Positions 23,533 through 31,299 of a DNA stretch of 64,000 nt are shown piece after piece. The number at the start of each line of letters is the position of its first letter. Within the stretch, counting starts at the first letter, position 1. Below the pieces are notes generated by a model. It worked only from the letters and a program-made list of their open reading frames with translations, did not search any database and was not told the origin of the DNA. The stretch lies in the NCBI GenBank assembly GCA_035517775.1, contig DATIYF010000123.1, positions 94,084-158,083 of the forward strand, read 5' to 3'. The translations under genes and the position numbers were made by a program. Origin of the DNA: DATIYF01 sp035517775. Its GTDB lineage: Bacteria > Acidobacteriota > Terriglobia > Terriglobales > Acidobacteriaceae.

Positions 23533-25680
23533 TTACCTCCTCGCGATGGCTCTTTCCTGCATGTCAGGCTGAGTCGAACTGGGCTCGAGCGGGCAGGCGG
23601 GGACGCCTGTCTCTGCGCGCGCAATCTGTTGCTCAGTCAGTTCCGCCAGATCGATGGCAGCCATCTTTCCTTCCAGGCCCGCGACTTTGATCGCATCCTC
23701 GATATTGGCCAGGCAGAACGGACACGCCGTGACAATCACGTTGGCCCCGGCCTCGGCGGCCATGCGCACACGCTTCACTCCAATTCGCTCTTCTTCTTTC
23801 GGCTCGTAAAACAACATCAGCCCGCCTCCGCCGCAGCAGAACGAGCGGTCGCGGGAACGCTTCATCTCCACTCGCCGCAGGCCAGGAATGGCATCAAGCA
23901 CTTCACGCGGGTCGTCATACACCTGGTTGTGGCGGCCCAGATAGCAGGGATCGTGGTAGGTATAGACCTTGTCGCTACCCGCGACCGGATTGAACTTGAT
24001 CTTCCCTGATTTCACTTCGCGCGCGATCAGCTGGCTAATGTGCTCAACCGGTGGAACCCCCGTATAGTCATGCTTCAACGCGTTGTAAGCGTGCGGATCG
24101 GCGGTGACGATGCGCTGAACCCCTGCCGCCTTGATCGCCTCGGTGTTGTGGTCACGAAGCACCATGAACAGCGCTTCTTCGCCGAAACGGCGAACTTCGT
24201 GCCCACTGTCTTTCTCCAGCGTGCCGAGGATTCCGAAGTCCTCGCCGACGTGGTCCAGAATCCTGGCAGTCGCGCGGGCAATGGACTGCATGCGGTTGTC
24301 GTAGGATGTGATACTGTCCACGAAAAACAACCTGTCAGCGCCATTTGTCTGATTAAGCGTCTTGACCGGGCAGGGTTGCTGGAAGTCCTTGGCCGTAGTC
24401 CACTCGGCCCGCTTCTTCTCCATCTTTCCGTACGGATTGCCTCGGCTCTCCAGCGCCTTCAGCGGCTTTTGCAGCGACTGGGGCACGTTGCCGTCGTCAA
24501 TCAACCCGCGGCGCAGATCCACGATCTTGTCTATGTATTCGACCAGCAGCGGGCACTCCGCCTCACAAGCCCCACAGGTCGTGCAAGACCAGATTTCGTC
24601 TTCTGAATAGATATTTCCCACCAGCGCTCTGCCATTGCCGCTGTGCCCAAACATCGGGTAGTGCTGGAAGGCGTAGTCCCGCGCCTTGATGGTGATGAAC
24701 CGCGGCGAAAGCGGTCTGCCCGCCGCGTTGGCCGGGCAGTTATCGGAGCAGCGCCCGCAGTCGGCGCAGGAGTAGAAATCCAGCATGTGTTTCCAGGTGA
24801 AGTCCTCGAAGGTCTTCACGCCAAACGACTTCACCTGGCCCAGATGTTCATCGCTGATCCCCCACCTCACGGGCTTCAGCCTGTTTTTGTCCAGCTTGGA
24901 GAAATACACGTTGAACAACGACGTCTCCACATGGAACTGGATCCCAAATGGCCGATAGCAGAGCAGGAAATAGAACGTGATTTCGTGAAGCAGATAGCCG
25001 CTGAAATAAAGCTTGCCAAGCGTGGAAACTGGAAATGAAACGAATAGCATTTTGAGCAGCCAGGGAAGCGACAGCGCCGCGCTGAATTCGGCGATTTCTC
25101 CGGCCTGCATCTGAGCCGCCGCCTTCGCAGCTTCAAAGCCGCTGTCCGCAACCATTAGGATGGCAATCAGGACCAGCAGGAAGATCGCGTCGGCTTTATG
25201 CGCTTTCCCAAACTTTGCCGGCACCTCATAGCGCGCCGGCTTGAACACTACCCTGCGCACAATTGCGAATACCATGCAGAGGAAAACCACGGTTGCCGCG
25301 TAGTCAGTGAGCACTTCATAGACATGCCCGGCCTCTCCTGAAAGTCCGGGCATCACGAAGTTCTGCGAGACGCCCACGATCAGCACGGTGAAAGCCCGCA
25401 TCGCCAGTAGGATGAATCCAGCGAAGATCAAAATGTGCATGAGGCCGGCGGTCTTGTAACGCGGATGTTTCCACTGCCCCATCCAGAATTTCAGGACTTT
25501 TCCCATGCGGGCCAGCGGCCGGTCAAAACGTAGATCGCGTTCGGCGCGGAGCAGCGGTACCAGGCGCCTCGCCACGATGTAGGCGAAGGAGGCGGCACCT
25601 AACAAATGGATGAACAAGAAGAGACCGTATCCCTGTGTCAACCAGGAGGTTAACGAGGCAGTGATCTGAATTCCGTGCAT
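23533..25680 (-). CDS. ETF:quinone oxidoreductase-type membrane Fe-S protein (NarI-like / HdrD-like fusion)
   Basis: The 715-residue protein starts with several membrane helices and His residues of a NarI-like cytochrome b domain (about 1-290). Two [4Fe-4S] ferredoxin motifs follow (CADCGRCSDNCPA and CTTCGACEAECPLLVE, about 315-400), then two CCG domains. The second CCG has the expected cysteines (HDPCYLGRHN, SFCCGGGG, VTACPFCLAN). The first has none at the equivalent places (FFVDSITSYDN, EKDSGHEVRR, VTADPHAYNAL). Proteins of this layout next to etfAB act as ETF:menaquinone oxidoreductases in acyl-CoA-oxidising bacteria. The start follows WS/DGAT by 59 bp and leads directly into etfB. Confidence 0.85.
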   Translation of the reverse strand: MHGIQITASLTSWLTQGYGLFLFIHLLGAASFAYIVARRLVPLLRAERDLRFDRPLARMGKVLKFWMGQWKHPRYKTAGLMHILIFAGFILLAMRAFTVLIVGVSQNFVMPGLSGEAGHVYEVLTDYAATVVFLCMVFAIVRRVVFKPARYEVPAKFGKAHKADAIFLLVLIAILMVADSGFEAAKAAAQMQAGEIAEFSAALSLPWLLKMLFVSFPVSTLGKLYFSGYLLHEITFYFLLCYRPFGIQFHVETSLFNVYFSKLDKNRLKPVRWGISDEHLGQVKSFGVKTFEDFTWKHMLDFYSCADCGRCSDNCPANAAGRPLSPRFITIKARDYAFQHYPMFGHSGNGRALVGNIYSEDEIWSCTTCGACEAECPLLVEYIDKIVDLRRGLIDDGNVPQSLQKPLKALESRGNPYGKMEKKRAEWTTAKDFQQPCPVKTLNQTNGADRLFFVDSITSYDNRMQSIARATARILDHVGEDFGILGTLEKDSGHEVRRFGEEALFMVLRDHNTEAIKAAGVQRIVTADPHAYNALKHDYTGVPPVEHISQLIAREVKSGKIKFNPVAGSDKVYTYHDPCYLGRHNQVYDDPREVLDAIPGLRRVEMKRSRDRSFCCGGGGLMLFYEPKEEERIGVKRVRMAAEAGANVIVTACPFCLANIEDAIKVAGLEGKMAAIDLAELTEQQIARAETGVPACPLEPSSTQPDMQERAIARR

Positions 25681-25739
25681 AACGTACAGCCTTTCGCAAG
25701 AGAAACTAGCCGTGCCGCGTTGCGAATGCCCCCGAGGTC

Positions 25740-27329
25740 CTATGCGATCAACTTCGTCAGGACTTCATGTTCCTCTTCAGTCGCAGGAGCGGGTTGCGCT
25801 GGTTGGGCTGAAGAGGGAGGAACTGTCAGGGGGATGGAAACCCGAACCATTGGCGGCTCGCCTTTCGGCACTTGTTTCTTCTTGGAAGTCTTTCGCCGCG
25901 CCGGTTTCTTGCGTGGCGGCTCGAACCCGGCCCGTTCTCGCAATTCTAGGAAGCTCAATTTCAGCAGCTCTTCCAGGCGCCGCAAATCGGGTGCGGCGTG
26001 TACGTCTCCGCTGAATCCAAAAAATATCGAGCCGTCGTAGCTCAGCACGGCGCAGTTGACCGCCATCTCGCCGCCCACCGGCACATACGGATACCAGGTC
26101 AGCATCTTGTGCCCGAGCAGGTAGAGCGGATACTGTGGCCCCGGAACATTCGTGCAAACCAGGTTGAAGGGCGTGATTGGCAGGCGGCTCACAGCCGGGC
26201 CCGCGAGCGCCTGCAACGCGGTTGGGAACATTCCAATCAAACCGCCCGTCAGGCTGACTAACTCGGCCGCATGCGCATGTTTGAGGAACTCAGTCCTGCG
26301 GTGCACGGCCACCAACAGCTTCTGAGGGTCGCGAATATCCAGCGGCACGGTAACCGGAACCAAAGAAATTCGGTTCCCCAATTCACTCGCGCTATCCTTG
26401 CCACGCAGGTTGACTGGCACCATCATGCGAAAAAGCCGCTCTTTGACTGGATCGCCGTGCAATTCCACGTAGCGCCGGACTGTCGCCGTCACCAGCGCCA
26501 GAATCACGTCATTCACGCTGGTCCCGAAGGTGTGGCAGATGGCCTTGACCTCGGCCAGCGGAATGTCCGCCCAGGCAAACTTCTGCGGCCCGCAGTAGGG
26601 GATGTTGAACCGCAGCCGCTCTGTGAAGGCGCTTAGTTCCGGGAGCAAGTTCGAAAGCTCCTCGGCCGGGAAAAAGCTGCCGCCGCTGGCAGCAGCTCGC
26701 TCCGCCATGTTGAGCAGATCGGCTAGTGCCGAGAGGATCCGCCTCATGAAATCCGAATAGGAATCCACGAAGCCAGAGGTGAGGGAAGTCAGCGGGTCGC
26801 GCGGTTTGGGGACCTGGAAACGCAGCTTCTTCTTGCGCAGCCGCGGAGCCTCGGGGCTCGCGTCGAGCAGTACGTTCATGATGCCCACTCCGGCGATGCC
26901 ATCCGCCAGACAATGGTGCAGGCGGATGATCAACCCGGTCCGATTGCCCTTCAATCCCTGCACCAGAGTTATGTCCCACAGCGGATGCTGCCGGTCCATC
27001 ACCTGGCTGAAGAGCTTCCCCGCGACCGCCTTGAGTTCAGTGTCAGTACCGTGCTTGAGCGTTACTTTGCGCACATGGCGGCGGAGATCAAACGCCGGGT
27101 CGTACTCCCAGCTGGGCAAGCCAATCCCCAGCGGGGCTGACACCACGCGCTTGAGATAGCGCGGGATGGCCGGCAGCTTGGATTCCACGAACTGAACGCA
27201 GTCTTCAAACGGGACTTGGCCCTCAAACATGCAGACACTAGCCACGTTTAGTGGCATCCCTTCTCGCTCCAGATGCAGAAAGACCGTGTCACCCCAGGAA
27301 AGACGGTCACTTTGCTGATGGTTCTGCAT
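25740..27329 (-). CDS. Wax ester synthase / diacylglycerol acyltransferase (WS/DGAT)
   Basis: The 529-residue acyltransferase joins acyl-CoA to a long-chain alcohol (wax ester) or to diacylglycerol (triacylglycerol). The catalytic HHxxxDG is seen as LHHCLADG with His138, His139 and Asp143. Later family segments include NDVILALVTATVRRY, LRGKDSASELGNRI, and FNLVCTNVPGPQYPLYLLG near the C-terminal third. A Lys/Pro-rich tail of about 65 residues (KKPARRKTSKKK) follows the catalytic body and may bind membranes or lipid bodies; that is inference. It lies 10 bp downstream of the STAS gene in the adhE operon, which would supply fatty alcohol and reductant balance. Confidence 0.9.
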   Translation of the reverse strand: MQNHQQSDRLSWGDTVFLHLEREGMPLNVASVCMFEGQVPFEDCVQFVESKLPAIPRYLKRVVSAPLGIGLPSWEYDPAFDLRRHVRKVTLKHGTDTELKAVAGKLFSQVMDRQHPLWDITLVQGLKGNRTGLIIRLHHCLADGIAGVGIMNVLLDASPEAPRLRKKKLRFQVPKPRDPLTSLTSGFVDSYSDFMRRILSALADLLNMAERAAASGGSFFPAEELSNLLPELSAFTERLRFNIPYCGPQKFAWADIPLAEVKAICHTFGTSVNDVILALVTATVRRYVELHGDPVKERLFRMMVPVNLRGKDSASELGNRISLVPVTVPLDIRDPQKLLVAVHRRTEFLKHAHAAELVSLTGGLIGMFPTALQALAGPAVSRLPITPFNLVCTNVPGPQYPLYLLGHKMLTWYPYVPVGGEMAVNCAVLSYDGSIFFGFSGDVHAAPDLRRLEELLKLSFLELRERAGFEPPRKKPARRKTSKKKQVPKGEPPMVRVSIPLTVPPSSAQPAQPAPATEEEHEVLTKLIA

Positions 27330-27339
27330 GACAAGCTCC

Positions 27340-27639
27340 TTAGCCGTTTGCTCGCTGCGCGTTGGCGTTCGCGAACGAAAATTTCGGGGCCAGTCTCACC
27401 AGCTTGAGCACCTTGTAAACGTGCACGTTGACTCCCTGGAGCACGACTTTGACGGCCCTCTCTTCGGCCCTTTGAGCGAGTTCTTCCAGGGCTAAGATCG
27501 CGCTCGGGTAAATGTGGGTCAGGCCCGAGAAATCGAGCACCATTTCGCCTTCGGCGCTGTTCAATTTTTCTCCTGCTTCCTGCAAGAAAGGAGCCAGGTG
27601 CTGTCTCTCCAGCTTGAGTAACACTGTCACCGTTGCCAT
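27340..27639 (-). CDS. STAS-domain protein (anti-sigma factor antagonist-like)
   Basis: This 99-residue single-domain protein has the STAS pattern: a beta-strand start, VLDFSGLTHIYPSAILALEEL with a Ser at the usual regulatory loop, then VVLQGVNVHVYKVLKLVRL. STAS proteins bind anti-sigma kinases or act in stressosome-type partner switching. It is sandwiched between adhE (15 bp) and WS/DGAT (10 bp) with a GGAGG site 9 bp before ATG, so it is translated as part of the metabolic operon. A second partner-switching component, the RsbRD-like protein at 41535, is in another operon of the proposed regulon. The target sigma factor is not in this window. Confidence 0.78.
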   Translation of the reverse strand: MATVTVLLKLERQHLAPFLQEAGEKLNSAEGEMVLDFSGLTHIYPSAILALEELAQRAEERAVKVVLQGVNVHVYKVLKLVRLAPKFSFANANAQRANG

Positions 27640-27654
27640 ACCTGCCGCCCTCCA

Positions 27655-30321
27655 CTACGCAGTTTGTTGTTGGAGCGAGGCAACCGCTTGCGCCGCGCTT
27701 CTTCCTTCGTAGGCCCGCCAGAACAGCTCAATCAGTTCGCTCATCAGGGGCATGCGAGGGTTGGAACGCCACGAGGGATCGTCGAACGCAGTTTTGACCA
27801 ACTCGGGTAGGGCACGTTCGAAGTCCGCCCTGGCGATTCCCATCTCGGCAATGGACCGTGGGAATCCCAGCCGGCCGAGGAGTCGTTCGACCGCCGTGAT
27901 CAGGCGCGTCACTTTCTCATCGGTTGTCTCGCCGCCAAGACCCAACAAATCCGCGACCGCAGCGTATTTCTTGTGTGCCACATAGCCCTGCTGGTAAGGC
28001 GAAGGCATGAACTTGGTGGGGACGGCGGCGTTATAGGCCATCACATGCGGCAACATGAGCGCATTGGCGCGGCCGTGCGCCACCCCGAAACGTGCTCCGA
28101 AAGCATGGGCCAGCGCGTGGTTCACGCCCACCGAGGCATTGGAGAATGCCATGGCGGCGATGCACGCCGCGTTGTGCATCATGCAGCGCGCTTCTTCGTT
28201 GTTGGGTTGCTCAAAGGCAATGGGGAGATACTTGAACACCATTCGAATGGCCTGCATGGCGTTGGAATCGGTGTAGGGTGAAGCGTAGTTTGAGACTCCT
28301 GCCTCCAGCGCATGGGTCAGACAGTCAATGCCCGTGTCCGTAGTCAGGCCTTTCGGCATGGACATCACAAACTGCGGATCAACAATCGCCACGTCCGGGC
28401 TGAGCGAATAGTCGGCCAGCGTGACTTTGCAACCCCGCTGTCTATCCATCAGCACGGCAAACGGAGTGACCTCGCTGCCGGTCCCACTGGTAGTTGAAAT
28501 GGCAATCAACCGGGCCCGGTTTACTTTCTGGGTCGGGTACTCAACCACCCGCTTGCGCAGATCCAGAAATGGCGCGGCCAATTCTTCCAGGTCTGCATCC
28601 GGCGACTCGTACTGCAACTTCATGATCTTGGCCGCATCAATCACCGAACCGCCACCGAGGGCGATGATCTGGTCGGCCTTGTAGAAGTTGAGTGTCTCCA
28701 CTCCCTGAGCCACAACCTTCACTTCAGGCTCGGCGTCGGGAATTACCAGGACGTGCACGTGCGTTTCCGGCGGAATGTGGCGGCGCACGATGTCCACGTG
28801 CCCAATCCGCTCCAGCGCTTGGTTAGTAACGATGATGGTGCAGCGCGACGGGAACTGGCGCACATTCTCCACGGCATTCATATTGAAGTAAATCTGGTTG
28901 GGTACACGGAACCACATATGGGCTTGTGTCCTTTTAGCTAGGCGCTTGATGTTGAGGTAGTGATAGATGTTGAGGTTGTCGGTAGTGCTGTTGCCGCCGC
29001 CGGTGCCGCAGCCGAATGAAAACGTCGGGACCAGATCGTTGTAAACCGCGCCCAGCGCCCCGATCGAACCGGGCGAGTTCACGATGATGCGCCCCGCGTT
29101 GATCACCTCGCTGAATTGCCGGACCACCTCTTCGTTCCGCGAGAAAATGACCGCCGTGTGCCCCAGCCCTCCGGCATGGTTTACGTCCACGCAGACTTTA
29201 AGAGCTTCATCCACGGATTTCGCACGATAGACGGCGAGTACCGGGAACAACTTCTCAACCGAGAGCGGATGCTCGCGCCCGACGCCCCTGATCGGTGCGA
29301 TCAGCAGCTTGGTGCCGGGCTCCACAGACAAACCGATGAAGCGGGCTATGTCCGTGGCCTTCTGCCCCACCGCCATGGGTTGCATCAACCCGGTGCCGGG
29401 ATCAATGACGGTGCGCGCAAGCATTTCCGTTTCTTTCTGGGAGCAAATGTGCGCTCCCAGGCCGGCAAATCTCTTCAGGGCTGCGTCGTAAATCTCGTCA
29501 TCAATCACCACCGTCTGCTCCGAGGCGCAGATGGTCCCGTTGTCAAAGGTCTTCGAAATGATGATGTCCACCACCGAGGTGTTCAGGTCGGCCGTTTTTT
29601 CCAGATACACGGCCGTATTTCCGGGGCCCACGCCTAAAGCCGGCTTGCCTGAGCTATAAGCGGCCTTGACCGCACCCGGCCCGCCGGTGGCGTCAATCAA
29701 GCCGACGTCCTTGTGTTTCATCAGGAAGGCGTTGTCTTGAAGGGTGTGCGACTCCAGGCAGCTGAATACGCCTTCCGGCGCACCGTGCTTCACTGCGGTC
29801 TCATACATGATCCGCACCGCTTCGGCACAGCAGCGCCAGGCTTTCGGGTGCGGGCTGAAAATTACCGCATTCCGCGTCTTGACCGCCAGGATGCACTTGA
29901 ACAGGGCCGTCGAGGTTGGGTTGGTGATCGGCAGGAGAGAAAGGATCACTCCGATCGGCTCTGCCACTTCCATCAGATTGCGTTCGGGGAACTCGCGAAT
30001 AACGCCAACCGTATGCTTGTCTTTGATGAAGTTGTAGGCAAACTCGGTGGCCACCATGTTCTTGATGACCTTGTCTTCCATAACCCCCAGCCGGGTCTCT
30101 TCGACTGCCAGACCGGCCAGGTGTTGCGCCTGCTCCAGGCCGGCCAGAACCATCGGCTTGACGATGCGGTCAACTTCTTCCTGGGTATATTGGGTAAAGA
30201 CGGCGGCTGCGATCCTGGCTTGATTGATCAGCTTTTCCAGGTAGGCGGTTCGTTCTGCGCTGAGGGTATCTGCGGCCAGCGGGACCTGGACCCGCTCTTG
30301 CACTGCTTCACTCGTGATCAT
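27655..30321 (-). CDS. adhE: Bifunctional acetaldehyde-CoA/alcohol dehydrogenase AdhE
   Basis: The 888-residue protein matches the length of known AdhE (about 890). The N-terminal CoA-acylating aldehyde dehydrogenase has its nucleophile in FDNGTICASEQTVV (about residue 250). The C-terminal iron-type alcohol dehydrogenase has GGGSVIDAAKIM, STTSGTGSEVTPFAVL, DTGIDCLTHALEAG and metal-site His residues in HALAHAFGARFGVAHG. It reduces acyl-CoA to the alcohol with two NADH and is a hallmark of fermentation. The small glycine-rich gene lies 127 bp upstream, and the perfect CRP-type palindrome is upstream of that. In this setting it may act on acetyl-CoA or on longer acyl-CoA for wax esters (inference). 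Confidence 0.93.
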   Translation of the reverse strand: MITSEAVQERVQVPLAADTLSAERTAYLEKLINQARIAAAVFTQYTQEEVDRIVKPMVLAGLEQAQHLAGLAVEETRLGVMEDKVIKNMVATEFAYNFIKDKHTVGVIREFPERNLMEVAEPIGVILSLLPITNPTSTALFKCILAVKTRNAVIFSPHPKAWRCCAEAVRIMYETAVKHGAPEGVFSCLESHTLQDNAFLMKHKDVGLIDATGGPGAVKAAYSSGKPALGVGPGNTAVYLEKTADLNTSVVDIIISKTFDNGTICASEQTVVIDDEIYDAALKRFAGLGAHICSQKETEMLARTVIDPGTGLMQPMAVGQKATDIARFIGLSVEPGTKLLIAPIRGVGREHPLSVEKLFPVLAVYRAKSVDEALKVCVDVNHAGGLGHTAVIFSRNEEVVRQFSEVINAGRIIVNSPGSIGALGAVYNDLVPTFSFGCGTGGGNSTTDNLNIYHYLNIKRLAKRTQAHMWFRVPNQIYFNMNAVENVRQFPSRCTIIVTNQALERIGHVDIVRRHIPPETHVHVLVIPDAEPEVKVVAQGVETLNFYKADQIIALGGGSVIDAAKIMKLQYESPDADLEELAAPFLDLRKRVVEYPTQKVNRARLIAISTTSGTGSEVTPFAVLMDRQRGCKVTLADYSLSPDVAIVDPQFVMSMPKGLTTDTGIDCLTHALEAGVSNYASPYTDSNAMQAIRMVFKYLPIAFEQPNNEEARCMMHNAACIAAMAFSNASVGVNHALAHAFGARFGVAHGRANALMLPHVMAYNAAVPTKFMPSPYQQGYVAHKKYAAVADLLGLGGETTDEKVTRLITAVERLLGRLGFPRSIAEMGIARADFERALPELVKTAFDDPSWRSNPRMPLMSELIELFWRAYEGRSAAQAVASLQQQTA

Positions 30322-30448
30322 CGTTGCCCCCTGTACTTACGGGAGGGGCGCGTTACCTACGAGAAGCATGCTCACTCTTCAAACGTTCCCGGCGCTCATA
30401 CCACGAAGGTGGGACATAACCGATTGCCGGGCACACCTGCTCTGGTTC

Positions 30449-30835
30449 CTATGCGTAGTCGATGGGATGCCTCTCCAGCCAGCGCTCATCGCGAACCTTG
30501 CCGATGTTTTTCGCTGCGCCGGAGGCGACGCTCGCAACCATACGGCGGCTTCCCCAAATCACACCTGCCGCAAAGCCGATAACGCCACCGAGCACACCAA
30601 ACGTCAATATACGACCTGCCGATCTCTGCCGGCTTTCCCGAGAGCCGCTCACCACGCCAAGGATGGTTCCCAAAGCGGCTGGCTTCAAGGCTTTCCGAAC
30701 TGACTCGCTAAGAAACGGAGTAAGAGGTCTACCATTTAGAAATGCTTCCCGGCCGGAACGAGCTCCCTCCAGCCCAGAATCCAGAACCTTTCGGCCGTAT
30801 TCAACTTCGGACCGCGACCACTCGCATACGCCCAT
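30449..30835 (-). CDS. Small Gly-rich, possibly membrane-associated protein of unknown function
   Basis: The 128-residue product has charged N-terminal helices (SEVEYGRKVLDSGLEGARSG) and two Gly/Ala-rich stretches (LKPAALGTILGVVSGS, LTFGVLGGVIGFAAGVIWGS). Those could be glycine-zipper or membrane hairpin segments, separated by a basic loop. No signal peptide or known domain is recognised. The ATG has GAGG six bases upstream and the coding frame has normal composition, so I believe it is real. It is the first gene after the CRP-type site and probably heads the adhE-STAS-WS/DGAT transcript. Confidence 0.6.
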   Translation of the reverse strand: MGVCEWSRSEVEYGRKVLDSGLEGARSGREAFLNGRPLTPFLSESVRKALKPAALGTILGVVSGSRESRQRSAGRILTFGVLGGVIGFAAGVIWGSRRMVASVASGAAKNIGKVRDERWLERHPIDYA

Positions 30836-30925
30836 CTTCGCCTCACAACCCGGCCGATTGGAGATTTAACGCATTTACTAGACCACCGATAACTGACTGA
30901 ATCCGTAGCGCCTGTCACGGCTCAG

Positions 30926-30941
30926 TGTGAGTGGAGTCACA
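30926..30941. promoter_or_regulatory. Perfect CRP-type palindrome upstream of the adhE operon
   Basis: TGTGA-GTGGAG-TCACA matches the CRP consensus half-sites at 10 of 10 positions. It lies 91 bp before the start of the small gene that precedes adhE on the minus strand. It is the best of the four sites in the window and sits in a 460-bp gap where no gene is supported. Confidence 0.6.
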
Positions 30942-31254
30942 GGACCTTGCCTAGGTATGCTTCGGAAGGATCGTTTGTTTTCTGCCGGTTCCGCAATACG
31001 ATGTTCCCAGACTCTCCCGCCCGACCCTTTGAAAGGGGCGGAGAAAACGGAAAAGGCACACGTTTCCAGCCATGTTCTACGGAAGGGAAGAATCAGAGTT
31101 CAGGGCTGAACGGACGGGATGATGCGGCCTTCTTCATTGCGGAACGGCACCTGGCGTTCCCACATCTTGCGGCGTCAGGCTGCGATGGAAGCCGGCAGCG
31201 GCATCCAGGCAAAATGGTACAGCGCGCGTCTCCCAAGCTAACCATCACCAATAT

Positions 31255-31284
31255 GGAGGACGGGGCGAAAAAACCCCATCCTCC
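31255..31284 (-). terminator. Strong hairpin just past the acyl-CoA dehydrogenase stop
   Basis: GGAGGACGGGG (31255-31265) pairs with CCCCATCCTCC (31274-31284) with one mismatch in 11 bp and an 8-base loop. The hairpin starts 16 bp downstream of the minus-strand stop codon. The T run is in the loop, not after the stem, so it is a terminator-like or mRNA-stabilising hairpin and not a textbook intrinsic terminator. Confidence 0.45.
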
Positions 31285-31299
31285 TGAAAACTTACCCTT

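Larger units (their letters stand above)
30836..31299. other. Intergenic region without a supported gene
   Basis: This 464-bp gap holds the CRP-type site near its left end and an 11-bp hairpin near its right end. Open frames here (for example plus strand 30947-31303) have low-complexity, Arg/Pro/His-rich translations, no ribosome site and no recognisable domain, so I do not call them genes. Confidence 0.6.
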
